This document shows, piece after piece, positions 35,782 through 44,150 of a DNA stretch of 64,000 nt. Below the pieces are notes generated by a model, which made no database searches, was not told the origin of the DNA, and saw only the letters and a list, made by a program, of their open reading frames with translations. The stretch is taken from the NCBI GenBank assembly GCA_009760855.2, contig WPIO01000142.1, positions 271,501 to 335,500 of the forward strand, in the 5' to 3' direction. Numbering within the stretch: position 1 is the stretch's first letter; every line of letters begins with the position of its first letter. Source of the stretch: Cristatella mucedo. Lineage: Eukaryota; Bryozoa; Phylactolaemata; Cristatellidae. Position numbers and translations under genes: made by a program.

Positions 35782-36057
35782 ATGGATGTTTCTAGAATTC
35801 TGAGCTGTGAACAATCAAGAGATATGGCTCTTAAAATTTGTCTACAAAAGTTAAAGAGAGTAGATCAAAGAATTGTCAAGCCTTCACTTGATAAACTTAT
35901 TCCAGATTTGGATAGCTCATACACTGACGTTCTTGTTGAGATTTGTGATGTCTGTGATAAACTAATGGAATGTAGAAATAAAATAAATATAATGCTTATA
36001 GAAGCAGAAAAGAAATCAAAAACTCCAAAAACTAAACAGGGTGTGCAGATTAATTAA
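35782..36057 (+). CDS. Hypothetical protein, 91 aa
   Basis: Not recognised. An in-frame ATG exists at 35743, but TTTATATAGA lies immediately before the ATG at 35782, so the shorter form (starting MDVSRILS) is preferred. The sequence looks all-helical, Leu- and Lys-rich, with a basic tail (KKSKTPKTKQ). It forms a plus-strand series with its neighbours downstream of the polymerase. Confidence 0.7.
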   Translation: MDVSRILSCEQSRDMALKICLQKLKRVDQRIVKPSLDKLIPDLDSSYTDVLVEICDVCDKLMECRNKINIMLIEAEKKSKTPKTKQGVQIN

Positions 36058-36088
36058 TTTTGTATATTTTTTTATAATAGTATAGGAA

Positions 36089-36571
36089 ATGTCGACAGAA
36101 GTAACTGATCCCACTCTTGCAACATCTGCAACACTGCTTAAATCATACGTTGATTACCTTGTAAAGTCTAGAATGACTGCTTATGATCAACAAACACTTG
36201 ACTCAGATATCTCAATTATGACAGATGCTTCTGTTAAAAAGTTTTATATTGATGAATGCGACATTGAAGCCCAAAAGGTACTCGACTCTAGAATGACAAC
36301 TATAACATCCGACCTTGAAGCAACAGTTAGAAGTAAAGTTGATACTCTTCTTGATACACCTGGAGAAATCTCTGAATATACAACATTGATTGCAGGACAA
36401 CTGCCAACACTTTCAACGATTATTTCAGGCGTTGCAGGAATCAAACCTGATATATCTGGCATTGTTAAAGATGAATGCTATGCAATTCTACCTGATATCT
36501 CTGATGGAACTAGTGCCAGACAAAAGGCAACAATTGCTGCTATGGCAGCACAACCAACAACTACGTTATAA
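36089..36571 (+). CDS. Hypothetical protein, 160 aa
   Basis: Not recognised. The ATG at 36089 follows TATAATAGTATAGGAA. The protein is rich in Thr, Ser, Ile and Asp, with long amphipathic stretches and no Cys/His cluster, and has an Ala/Thr-rich C terminus. The composition suggests an elongated or coiled structural protein. Codon use matches the rest of the element. Confidence 0.75.
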   Translation: MSTEVTDPTLATSATLLKSYVDYLVKSRMTAYDQQTLDSDISIMTDASVKKFYIDECDIEAQKVLDSRMTTITSDLEATVRSKVDTLLDTPGEISEYTTLIAGQLPTLSTIISGVAGIKPDISGIVKDECYAILPDISDGTSARQKATIAAMAAQPTTTL

Positions 36572-36594
36572 ATAATTTATTTATTTATATAGAG

Positions 36595-36963
36595 ATGAAT
36601 GTAGAAACTAGAAGTAAAGATTGTTTAACAGTAGCACAAGGGCAGCAAAATATAAAGATCTGTTCTTATCCAATGGGGAGAATTGAAGATATTAGAAGCA
36701 CACTTTTAGAAGTATTAGAATTGGTTTTAGAATATAAAGCTTTAAGAGTAAATCATTCAGATAAAGAGATGATAAATATATTTACAAAAGTTAGAGATGG
36801 AACAATCTTTTCAGAGTTTCTTAAAGATTTGAAAATAGAAAAAATAAATAGGCTTAAATCAGAAGTATACTCTAAAAAAGTAGAATTAACAAAGCAATTA
36901 ACAGGAAAAGCATGTAGTATACCAACAGAGTTTATTAAAGAAAGTTTAGCTTGGAGGGCTTGA
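36595..36963 (+). CDS. Hypothetical protein, 122 aa
   Basis: Not recognised. The ATG at 36595 is preceded by TTTATATAGAG. A charged, helical protein with a Lys-rich C-terminal half. It converges with the first fibre-like gene with only 5 bp between stop codons, leaving no room for separate 3' regions. Confidence 0.75.
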   Translation: MNVETRSKDCLTVAQGQQNIKICSYPMGRIEDIRSTLLEVLELVLEYKALRVNHSDKEMINIFTKVRDGTIFSEFLKDLKIEKINRLKSEVYSKKVELTKQLTGKACSIPTEFIKESLAWRA

Positions 36964-36968
36964 AGTAA

Positions 36969-37964
36969 TTAAGTTTCTTGTATAATAGTTCTAGCTAAAG
37001 TAATTTCAATAACATCTAAAGTACTTGGGGTAATAAGATTATTATAGTTTAGAACAGGAAAATTGACAGTTATTAAAATATTATTTTCATAAACTTCAAA
37101 CTGTGTTATATAATCACTTGATAATAACATGTAATCATTTTCAATTCCATAATATGTCATATTAAGAAAATTAGAAACAAAGAAATTTGGTGAATAAATT
37201 TTGTGATAGTAATCTCTAATTATAATATTTTCTAAATTACTAATACTTAAATTAAATGTCATTTTAACATCAAAATATTTTACTCTAGTTAGGTTCACAT
37301 CCTTTAATATAATTGATTTTTCAGTTATTTCTTTTTTTGAAATAAATAATAAAGCACTGGTTTGTCTAAAATCATTAGAAACCATTAGATTACTTAAACT
37401 TGATTTGGAACCATAAAGTTCTTTTATACTAATTTTTAATTTTGTAAAATATATTGGCGCTTTTCTTATATCAACTAATCTAGCTAAGTAAGTATCTCTT
37501 CTGAAAGATAGTCTGCTATCATAGCCTGACAGATTTTCTATCTTAGTAAATTTAAGAGAGTGAGCAGTATAAGGAGGAAAACTGGGATCTATAGGGTGGT
37601 TATTATTATTTAATAAATATGTAATAGGAACATTAAGTATTTTCATACCACCATTTACTTCATTGTAAACAGTTATTTCATTTACAGTTAAATCGCCATT
37701 TATTGCAGAACTTGCCTTAGTATCAGGGTACTCTTTTGTTGCAATATCATTTCCTTTTACTGGAGCTGCTAGTTTTACAATTTTTTTTGCTTTTGCTGAA
37801 ATGTTACCTTTAATATTCTCATCAGAATCTTTTTTTATATAATTGTCATCAGCAAATGATTTTCCAACAGCTTCTAATGTATCTATATTACTTCCATGAT
37901 TTAATATTCTATTTCGAGACATATCCAACGTTCCAATCATCTGTAAATCTTTTCTACTAAGCAT
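36969..37964 (-). CDS. Fibre-like protein 1, 331 aa
   Basis: Probable virion spike or fibre. The N-terminal half carries repeats like those of phage and viral tail fibres: RILNHGSNIDTLEAVGKSFAD, then KKIVKLAAPVKGNDIATKEY. These are one-line beta units of the form 'N-x-I-x-N-x-(x)-x-P-x-x-x-x-D-A-x-x-K-x-Y'. The C-terminal half shares no obvious similarity with the other fibre-like proteins and is rich in beta-strand patterns, as expected for a receptor-binding head. The start at 37964 (MLSRKDLQ) is chosen over an upstream in-frame ATG because TTTATATAG lies just before it; it overlaps the stop of the upstream gene (TAATG). Role inferred from repeats only. Confidence 0.75.
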   Translation of the reverse strand: MLSRKDLQMIGTLDMSRNRILNHGSNIDTLEAVGKSFADDNYIKKDSDENIKGNISAKAKKIVKLAAPVKGNDIATKEYPDTKASSAINGDLTVNEITVYNEVNGGMKILNVPITYLLNNNNHPIDPSFPPYTAHSLKFTKIENLSGYDSRLSFRRDTYLARLVDIRKAPIYFTKLKISIKELYGSKSSLSNLMVSNDFRQTSALLFISKKEITEKSIILKDVNLTRVKYFDVKMTFNLSISNLENIIIRDYYHKIYSPNFFVSNFLNMTYYGIENDYMLLSSDYITQFEVYENNILITVNFPVLNYNNLITPSTLDVIEITLARTIIQET

Positions 37965-38836
37965 TATGCAATAGCTATATAAACAGTAACATTTATTTCC
38001 ATATCTATCAAACTTGATCCACATACAAATGTGGAATTAGAAACTATTTTTTTATTAGCATCTAACATATAACCACCGTACAACTGATCAACCTGTGTTT
38101 TTAGCGTTGATGGTAGAGGCATAAGTACTTTTGTTATTCCAGAAATTTCATAATTAACACCAAGAACAAATAAACCTCTTTGAATTGTAATATTGTTAAT
38201 GTTAGCATTCCATCTACCATTGAATGTTGTGTTATATACTTGTGTAGTTAGTGAACCATCCATAATTCCTTTAAATTTTACAGTAGTAACATTTCCAGTT
38301 ACTTTTTGTAGATAGCCAAGATTTACTCCATCATTCAGATATACAGGATCATCTTGAATAATAATTGGATTGTCATTCATATTTAAAGGTGCATACATTT
38401 TTTGGTTATCAAATCTTACATAATTAGCATCCATATATGCAATACTTGCAAGACTATTCAAATCAGTAGAAACTGAATTAGTAATTCTTAAATTTCCTCT
38501 TATATTTAAATTACCATTAATAACTCCACCACTCTTTGATATTTTTGTATCAGCATAATCTTTTGTAGCAGCATCACTTGGAAGAATAGGACTTGCAAGA
38601 TCTACCACTCTATGATTATTCATGTCAAGATCGCCATCAGCAGTTGTTCCTCTAGATACTTTTGTAACAAAGTTTTCATCTATATACTTTCTGTTTACAG
38701 CATCTGTAGAATCAACAGGATCTCCAAGATTTTTTATTAGATTTTGATTCATATTTAAAGATCCATTCATAATATCTCCAGACTTACGAATGTAATTTTT
38801 TTGACTACCACCTTTTCTACGGTAGCCTAAAGACAT
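37964..38836 (-). CDS. Fibre-like protein 2, 290 aa
   Basis: Paralogue of its neighbours. Several consecutive fibre repeats are visible (LNMNQNLIKNLGDPVDSTDA; LDMNNHRVVDLASPILPSDA; LNMNDNPIIIQDDPVYLND), followed by a different C-terminal domain of about 110 aa. The start at 38836 (MSLGYRRKG) is preceded by TTGTATAGA, where TAG is also the stop of the upstream gene. A basic N terminus (YRRKGGSQK) may anchor it in the virion, as short N-terminal tails do in other fibres. The hydrophobic upstream extension available in frame is rejected. Confidence 0.8.
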   Translation of the reverse strand: MSLGYRRKGGSQKNYIRKSGDIMNGSLNMNQNLIKNLGDPVDSTDAVNRKYIDENFVTKVSRGTTADGDLDMNNHRVVDLASPILPSDAATKDYADTKISKSGGVINGNLNIRGNLRITNSVSTDLNSLASIAYMDANYVRFDNQKMYAPLNMNDNPIIIQDDPVYLNDGVNLGYLQKVTGNVTTVKFKGIMDGSLTTQVYNTTFNGRWNANINNITIQRGLFVLGVNYEISGITKVLMPLPSTLKTQVDQLYGGYMLDANKKIVSNSTFVCGSSLIDMEINVTVYIAIA

Positions 38837-38837
38837 T

Positions 38838-39695
38838 CTATACAATAGTAATAATAAACTCAATATATGTAATATTATTAGCAACTTTTAAATTATCTAT
38901 CATGTATGTGCAAGTACCATCAATGTTCATAACTAAAATAAGTGTTCCAGAAACGCCATAAGTGTTATCACTAGTTAACTCTAAAAATACTCCAGTTATA
39001 TTAGAATTCCAGAGAATACTAGATACTGTTTGAAAGTTTGATACTGAACCAACAACAAAAGTTTTTAATGGTGTATAATAGCCTACAATTCTTCCTTGCA
39101 TATTAACAATAGGATTATCTGCAGGAGTTTTCATTGATGTAGAAGTTTCTGTTCCAGTTCCATTTACATTAATATTAAATATGTTTAGCGGAACAATAAT
39201 TGAATTATTTGTAAAACCAGTAAGTCTTAAATACAAAGTAGAACATTTATAGGAATCAACAGATTGTTTTGTTACAACATCTGAATTTTCCAAAGAAGTA
39301 ATTCTGTTTAATCCTAGATTAAGAGCACTATTTGAGTTGCCATTGAAAACTTGGGTCATACTTTTTAGTAACCCATAGTTTATTACTTTATAAGGTCTAG
39401 AATCTTGATAACCAGTTCCGTCAGCAGAATTTCCTGATATTCCTTTAATATTTTTACAGTTCAACTGTGATAGCATTTTTGCATTATTCTTTTGGAGTAA
39501 ATTTGATAAACTAGAAACAGTTGCTATCTCTCCTGAAACATTAGTTACAACAGTGTTTAAAAAGTTTGAATTTAGAGCGTAATCTAATCTTATTGCATCT
39601 CCATCATTTATTGGAAACGCAAGATTTTTAATACTATTTCCATTAGCATCAAGATCACTAAAAATATTGCCATTAATCTTACTAATATTATCCAT
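38838..39695 (-). CDS. Fibre-like protein 3, 285 aa
   Basis: Opens with INGNIFSDLDANGNSIKN, almost the same N terminus as the fibre-like protein at 50077 (INGYILSDLDANGNRIIN), then NDGDAI and further repeats before a C-terminal domain of its own. The start at 39695 is set by that homology and by TATATATAAGA just upstream. The longer frame running to 40004 is only antisense to the divergent gene. It is the first of three same-strand fibre-like genes with 1-bp gaps or overlaps, which look like a tandemly duplicated cassette. Confidence 0.8.
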   Translation of the reverse strand: MDNISKINGNIFSDLDANGNSIKNLAFPINDGDAIRLDYALNSNFLNTVVTNVSGEIATVSSLSNLLQKNNAKMLSQLNCKNIKGISGNSADGTGYQDSRPYKVINYGLLKSMTQVFNGNSNSALNLGLNRITSLENSDVVTKQSVDSYKCSTLYLRLTGFTNNSIIVPLNIFNINVNGTGTETSTSMKTPADNPIVNMQGRIVGYYTPLKTFVVGSVSNFQTVSSILWNSNITGVFLELTSDNTYGVSGTLILVMNIDGTCTYMIDNLKVANNITYIEFIITIV

Positions 39696-39705
39696 TCTTA
39701 TATAT
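39696..39705. promoter_or_regulatory. 10-bp bidirectional start spacer (fibre-like 3 / hydrophobic-block gene)
   Basis: TCTTATATAT is all that separates the start codons of two divergent genes (39695 minus, 39706 plus). It gives both strands a TATATA box abutting the ATG. Confidence 0.6.
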
Positions 39706-40785
39706 ATGGAAAAATTAAAATCTAGCTTAGATACAACTAAAGAAGTATTATCAGGAACAACAACTGCAACTGAACTAGGCTCAAAAGCAATTATAAAAGT
39801 TGCTCCAAAGATTGCATTGAAACTAAGTCTGCAAGCATCAGATAAGATTGCAAGAATTGTTCCAAAAGTTTTGCAGTCATTCAAAGTTATCGGCACTGCT
39901 ACAAAAGCACTTGGAGGATTTCTATCAGGAATAACAGGAATTGTAGATCTTGGTTTGTTTATAAAAGAAATCGTAGATGATATTGCTTCAGGAAAGTATG
40001 GCAATGTCTTTTGGAAAACAATTGCAGATAAAAAAGAAGGACTATTAAAAATGGTTGCTTCTTTAGAGGTTGGCTATTACATAAACGAGATTTTGCTAGA
40101 AGCAGAAAAAGCTAACTCTGGTTGGTACTTAGATCCTAGTATATTTCTTTCAGATACATTCGGAGAAGAAGTTAATTGGGATGCTTCACAATTAGATACA
40201 AAAGCTTGGAGTAAGAACTTTCTTGAAACAAGATCAGGAGGATTTCTTCCTGCAATTCCAGCAATCGTAGCAAGCATAGCTTCTATCATTGGAGCTGTTG
40301 GTTTAGGAGTTTCAATTGCAGTAACAGTAGCAGGATTGATTAAGAAGATTATTGATACAACAATGTATACAGCTAAGGCACCACCGATGAACACCCATGA
40401 GGAAAGAATGAGTGCTTTGAGTTTACAAAGTGAAAGACTAAAGAATGCAATTGTAGATATAAAAAATATGATAGAATTACTTGATAGAAACATCGATATA
40501 GATTTGAGTGACAAAGTGCAAAACTCAGAGGTGAAAAACAGATTGGATTATTTGAAACAAGGTAAACAACTTGTAGAAGTATCAGGAGTAAGTTATAGCG
40601 ATAAGTTAAAGGAAGACATAAAAAAAATAGAAAGTAGTACAATTGGAGGAAAAAAGACTTGCGATTATCAAGCGGAGAGCGCAATGTTACTAGCTAATTT
40701 GTTTGCTCAAGGTAAATCACAAGAAGAAATATATAATGAAATGATAAAACTAAGAGACGAGCTCAAAAAACGCTGTCGAAATTAA
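39706..40785 (+). CDS. Large protein with hydrophobic block, 359 aa
   Basis: Not recognised by family. The start at 39706 (MEKLKSSLD) is 11 bp from the start of the divergent fibre-like gene. Visible features: an amphipathic, Ala/Lys-rich N-terminal third; a Gly-rich hydrophobic segment near residues 68-87; a long hydrophobic Ala/Ile/Gly block at about 178-213 that could span a membrane once or twice; then a charged helical C-terminal third. Membrane-active minor virion proteins of non-enveloped viruses look broadly like this, so a role in entry is possible but unproven. It converges with the HNH gene, overlapping by 4 bp. Confidence 0.75.
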   Translation: MEKLKSSLDTTKEVLSGTTTATELGSKAIIKVAPKIALKLSLQASDKIARIVPKVLQSFKVIGTATKALGGFLSGITGIVDLGLFIKEIVDDIASGKYGNVFWKTIADKKEGLLKMVASLEVGYYINEILLEAEKANSGWYLDPSIFLSDTFGEEVNWDASQLDTKAWSKNFLETRSGGFLPAIPAIVASIASIIGAVGLGVSIAVTVAGLIKKIIDTTMYTAKAPPMNTHEERMSALSLQSERLKNAIVDIKNMIELLDRNIDIDLSDKVQNSEVKNRLDYLKQGKQLVEVSGVSYSDKLKEDIKKIESSTIGGKKTCDYQAESAMLLANLFAQGKSQEEIYNEMIKLRDELKKRCRN

Positions 40786-41339
40786 AAATCTGTATAGCGA
40801 ACTATTTGATTATTTTCTGTGAGTGTATAAGTAAAGTTTAATCGAGCGAATTGCAAATGAAGTCGTATTGCTGCAAGGTCACGTGTTTCAGCAGCTGTAA
40901 TAGGATTGTCAAAATATCCTAGGTGGTAGTTAAGTCCATCTACGCTTATGCGTGCTCTCCATTTATTTGTTTTTCTATACAAAGATACACCAATAAGATT
41001 TGAAGTATTTCTTTGCGTAATTTGTTTATTTCTCATATTTTCAGAATGAGTTGCCTCACGCAAATTATTGAAACTATTGTTTAGTCTATTGTTATCGATA
41101 TGATCCAGCTCTTGCATAGGAAACTGTCCAGTCATGATCAAAAAAGCTAATCTGTGCGCAGAAGATGTTTTCCTATCAATATATTCTATTCTCCTATAAC
41201 CACTGTGTGTTGTTCCTGCCTCATTTCCAATAGTTTTTCCACCGCGAGATGTTTTATGTGAGAATTTACCAGTATAAGGATTATAGTCCAAAAGTTCCAT
41301 AACTCTATCTCTAAAAGCATAAACCTCATCTTGATTCAT
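40782..41339 (-). CDS. HNH endonuclease with AP2-like DNA-binding domain
   Basis: 185 aa with the architecture of free-standing phage homing endonucleases. The N-terminal part contains NPYTGKF and HRLAFLIMTG; the HNH core is ELDHIDNNRLNNSFNNLRE (about 95-115), followed by ATHSENMRNK; the C terminus is an AP2-like module (SNLIGVSLYRKTNKWRAR ... GYFDN ... AAETRDLAAIRLH). The predicted activity is sequence-specific nicking or cleavage. It lies between the hydrophobic-block and PLA2-domain genes and overlaps the former by 4 bp. Such genes are commonest in bacteriophages, so lateral acquisition is likely. Confidence 0.9.
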   Translation of the reverse strand: MNQDEVYAFRDRVMELLDYNPYTGKFSHKTSRGGKTIGNEAGTTHSGYRRIEYIDRKTSSAHRLAFLIMTGQFPMQELDHIDNNRLNNSFNNLREATHSENMRNKQITQRNTSNLIGVSLYRKTNKWRARISVDGLNYHLGYFDNPITAAETRDLAAIRLHLQFARLNFTYTLTENNQIVRYTDF

Positions 41340-41379
41340 TTCTTAATATATAATAGTTTCATTTCCTTTAATATAGAAA

Positions 41380-42147
41380 ATGGAATACCATGAGGTAAAA
41401 CTAAACCTATCAGATCACCAAGTAAGCTTAATACATAAGAGCGACAAACCTATTTCAATCAGGTTAAAAAAAGAAGACTTATCAGGCACAGTTCCAATCT
41501 TTGTAACAAAAACACAACTAAATAAAATAGAAAAGTGTAGATCAAAAAACACTGGTCTACAATTGAATCTAAGTTTGAAGCAATTGAAACAGAATAGAAA
41601 AGTTGGTAAGGGTTTGGTTGATTTCATAAACAGACTAACTGGAAACCGTGAAATGCACATGAAACTCCCTTCAGGAGTAAAGTCTGAATTTGTTCCAGGT
41701 GGTTCATTCAATGGAACAAATCGATATTCATTCGCCGGGCCGGGAACAAAGTTTACTCAAAGAATGAATGAATCTTATGAAGGTGTAAATGATTTGGATA
41801 GATCTGCTTTAGTGCACGATAGCTTATACACCGAAACTGGATCTATGTCCGAACCTAAAAGAACAGAAATAAGAAACTTGTCAGACTTGGTATTAGCTGA
41901 ATCTGCTGCTAGAATTGCACTTGATCCTCGCCAACCGAATTATGTAAGAGAAGATGCAAAGACTGTAGCAGCTGTGATGGCAGCAAAAGCAAAATTAGGC
42001 TTAGGCATTGGTGGTGGTTTAAACGATTCATTTGCTACTGATTTTCTAAAAGATAAAATAAGTAATCCTGCTAGCCTAAATAAGATAAAAAATTATGCTC
42101 GTGGAATCGTTGATAAAATGCTTGATATCACTCGTAAAAAAATTTAA
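41380..42147 (+). CDS. Phospholipase A2-domain virion protein, 255 aa
   Basis: The first 85 aa have the Polinton pattern of a short domain ending in basic QL/K-rich strands. A PLA2-like core follows: calcium-loop motif FAGPGT (residues 118-123) and catalytic HDSLY (H146, D147, Y150), the same arrangement as in parvovirus VP1 PLA2 domains. An Ala-rich helix and a glycine run (LGIGGG) follow; the latter resembles adenain cleavage sites. The family role is membrane breach during entry. The start ATG at 41380 follows AATATAGAAA. Divergent from the HNH gene across 40 bp. Confidence 0.85.
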   Translation: MEYHEVKLNLSDHQVSLIHKSDKPISIRLKKEDLSGTVPIFVTKTQLNKIEKCRSKNTGLQLNLSLKQLKQNRKVGKGLVDFINRLTGNREMHMKLPSGVKSEFVPGGSFNGTNRYSFAGPGTKFTQRMNESYEGVNDLDRSALVHDSLYTETGSMSEPKRTEIRNLSDLVLAESAARIALDPRQPNYVREDAKTVAAVMAAKAKLGLGIGGGLNDSFATDFLKDKISNPASLNKIKNYARGIVDKMLDITRKKI

Positions 42148-42162
42148 CTTACAAACTAATTT

Positions 42163-42651
42163 TTAAAACTCTGCTGGATTAAAAACGGATCTCTTTTGAG
42201 AACCATAAACTTTTACTTGATCAATCTTTAACCTAATATTTAATCTTGTTTCATTATTATAATATTCTTTTGAAACATAACTACCATCAAGAATTCCAGT
42301 GATACAAAAATCATTTCCTAATTTCTTAATTACGTCTTCAGGACTAGATACTTTAATTTGTTTATTATTCTCATCAAACATAATACTAGGTTTCTTTCCA
42401 AAATCAAATCTAATGCCAATTGTTGATCTTGCACTAGCATCAAATCTCTTAAATTCTAATTGTTCACTAGATCTATCTATAATATTTTGAATATAAGGAA
42501 GCGATTCTTCTGTTATATACATCCATGCACTAAGATAAGGTTTTGAATCTTTTGAAATTTTCTCTTCAACATGAATGTGTGCAGGCTTTCCTTTAGGGAT
42601 AACAACTGCAGAATTTTGGAGGACTACGAATTTCTTTTCTTGATTTTCCAT
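42163..42651 (-). CDS. Hypothetical protein, 162 aa (possibly ssDNA-binding)
   Basis: Not firmly recognised. The ATG at 42651 follows CTATATAGA. The protein is rich in predicted beta strands with scattered aromatic and basic residues (KPYLSAWMYI, IGIRFDFGKK, LNIRLKIDQVKVYG), compatible with an OB-fold. A single-stranded DNA-binding role would suit an element with protein-primed replication, but no diagnostic motif is seen. Confidence 0.7.
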   Translation of the reverse strand: MENQEKKFVVLQNSAVVIPKGKPAHIHVEEKISKDSKPYLSAWMYITEESLPYIQNIIDRSSEQLEFKRFDASARSTIGIRFDFGKKPSIMFDENNKQIKVSSPEDVIKKLGNDFCITGILDGSYVSKEYYNNETRLNIRLKIDQVKVYGSQKRSVFNPAEF

Positions 42652-42679
42652 TCTATATAGTGGAAATATTTTGTTTAAT

Positions 42680-43075
42680 TCAAATTAATAATTGCATGAC
42701 TGTACCAAAATCAACAAATTCCATTAATTTAAGAAAGATTAAGCACCTCATTCCACAATCCGTTTGATTAAACTTTTGCAGTTGAAACGTTTGAAAACTT
42801 GGTGTAACTCCAAAATATTCAATCACTTCTGGCATTGGAGGAGCACCGAATGAGTCGAAATAAAAACAACGATCTTCAATTTTTTTAAGAGCTACCCAAT
42901 GATATATTGCTAAATCTGATTTCCCAGTATTGCAAATAAGGCACTCATTTTGTTCTGGAGAACTTAATTCATCTCTTGCAAATACACCTTTGAAATTTTT
43001 TATATCTAATTCTTTTACATAGTGATTTATTTCAATATCAGTCAGTGGTGTACTTTTTAATTTTTTTTTAAACTG
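42680..43075 (-). CDS. Adenain-like cysteine protease (no ATG; -1 frame of upstream ORF)
   Basis: The open frame carries an adenovirus-type maturation protease signature: ARDELS and NECLIC, catalytic His in YHWVALKK (codon 42901-42899), Asp in YFDSFG (codon 42856-42854), then NQTDCGMRCL with the nucleophile Cys (codon 42757-42755) and a nearby Gln. The family cleaves capsid precursors at small-residue motifs during maturation. The frame has no ATG: an in-frame TAA lies at 43078-43076, and the first Met is in the middle of the fold. It is in the -1 frame of the zinc-ribbon ORF and meets it at an A9 run (43061-43069 on the plus strand as T9). The protease is therefore probably made only as an extension of that ORF, or one A is missing from the sequence. 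Confidence 0.9.
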   Translation of the reverse strand, partial: QFKKKLKSTPLTDIEINHYVKELDIKNFKGVFARDELSSPEQNECLICNTGKSDLAIYHWVALKKIEDRCFYFDSFGAPPMPEVIEYFGVTPSFQTFQLQKFNQTDCGMRCLIFLKLMEFVDFGTVMQLLI

Positions 43076-43431
43076 TTAATAGTTTTTCTTAGTTCAGAAA
43101 GTAATTGTTCTTTACTAGCTCCAGATCCATATTTTTTTCCATGAGCTAAAACTCCAGTACCATATTTCTTTCCATGAGCTAAAACTCCTTCACCACTAGC
43201 ATCACCACCATATTTCTTTCCATGAGCTAAAACTCCAGTACCATATTTCTTTCCATGAGATAAAACTCCTTCACCAACACTCCTAAGCTTAACAAACTTT
43301 GACTTTTTACTTTCACAAATGACGCAAATTGCTTTAATCATTCCTCTAAGACCCTTTGTGCTATCAATCTCGACATACTCCTCATGAATGTTATCTGTTG
43401 GCTTTTTGCACTTCAAGCAATAAATTTCCAT
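43057..43431 (-). CDS. Zinc-ribbon protein with HGKKYG repeats (upstream half of protease gene?)
   Basis: 124 aa as read. An N-terminal treble-Cys ribbon (YCLKCKKPT ... CVICESKKSKF) resembles the short DUF5679-type ribbons of Polinton and other virus proteins. Residues about 53-104 contain four copies of a decapeptide of the form GVLAHGKKYG. The C terminus is helical and Lys-rich. The ATG at 43431 follows TTATATTATAGAA. The frame ends at 43057 inside an A-run where the -1 frame continues into the protease; together the two frames would encode about 250 aa. The divergent ATPase gene starts 35 bp away. Confidence 0.85.
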   Translation of the reverse strand: MEIYCLKCKKPTDNIHEEYVEIDSTKGLRGMIKAICVICESKKSKFVKLRSVGEGVLSHGKKYGTGVLAHGKKYGGDASGEGVLAHGKKYGTGVLAHGKKYGSGASKEQLLSELRKTINSLKKN

Positions 43432-43465
43432 TTCTATAATATAAAAACTTTTTTTAGTATAGGAA
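43432..43465. promoter_or_regulatory. Divergent promoter, zinc-ribbon/protease and ATPase genes
   Basis: 34 bp between two start codons. It contains TATTATAGAA reading toward the minus-strand gene and AGTATAGGAA reading toward the ATPase. Confidence 0.55.
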
Positions 43466-44137
43466 ATGTCTCTTAGAGTAAGAGCGTTTAATTTTGGTCA
43501 AGACGTGTATACTGGTCATAAAGAACCTTTACCAAAGGTTCCAATCAGAGCCTTAGTTTTAGGCCCCAGTGGTTCAGGTAAATCGCAATTGATTATGAAT
43601 TGGATATTTTATGGAATGTTTAATTACGACAGTTGTACAATTATTGCTTCAAGTTTAGATCAAAAATTGTATCGCGGACTTATGTCGATGACAAAAGAAA
43701 ATAAAGCTTATTCTTGGGTGAATGGAATTGATGCTATGCCAGAAGTAGACTCGTATAAAAACTGCAAGAATGTGGTTGTGCTTGATGATTTAATGACAGA
43801 AGATCAGACTAAAATATTAGACTATTTCACACGAGGAAGACATAAAGGCTTGAATATTTTCTATCTTGCTCAAGGATTTACTAATATACCTAGGAGAGAA
43901 ATTAGAAACAATGTAAATTTAATAGTAATCTTTAAGCAAAATACAACTGATATTGAATACATTCGTGATGCATACGTTGGAGACATTGATAAGAAACAAT
44001 TTAGAGATTGGGTTAACTCTTGTACAAGAAACCGTTTTGGTTATTGTGTAATAGACCTAACTAAAACTGAGGCGGAAGGCAGATTTTGGTCTGTTGATTC
44101 AGAAGGAAAGCAATTAATGACATTTTTTAATTCTTAA
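43466..44137 (+). CDS. FtsK/HerA-type genome-packaging ATPase
   Basis: 223 aa, the usual size for Polinton packaging ATPases. Walker A is GPSGSGKS (residues 33-40), and Walker B is VVVLDD (residues 103-108). A FYLAQGF segment with Gln in the sensor-like position and basic RNNVN/RKEI-type residues follow. The family role is ATP-driven DNA translocation into the capsid. The ATG at 43466 follows TTTAGTATAGGAA. It heads the plus-strand run of virion genes. Confidence 0.95.
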   Translation: MSLRVRAFNFGQDVYTGHKEPLPKVPIRALVLGPSGSGKSQLIMNWIFYGMFNYDSCTIIASSLDQKLYRGLMSMTKENKAYSWVNGIDAMPEVDSYKNCKNVVVLDDLMTEDQTKILDYFTRGRHKGLNIFYLAQGFTNIPRREIRNNVNLIVIFKQNTTDIEYIRDAYVGDIDKKQFRDWVNSCTRNRFGYCVIDLTKTEAEGRFWSVDSEGKQLMTFFNS

Positions 44138-44150
44138 TAGATATAGTAAA

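Noticed and set aside
39696-40004. 103-residue N-terminal extension of fibre-like protein 3
   Set aside because: Antisense to the divergent gene; the shorter start matches the N terminus of fibre-like protein 4 and has the start motif.
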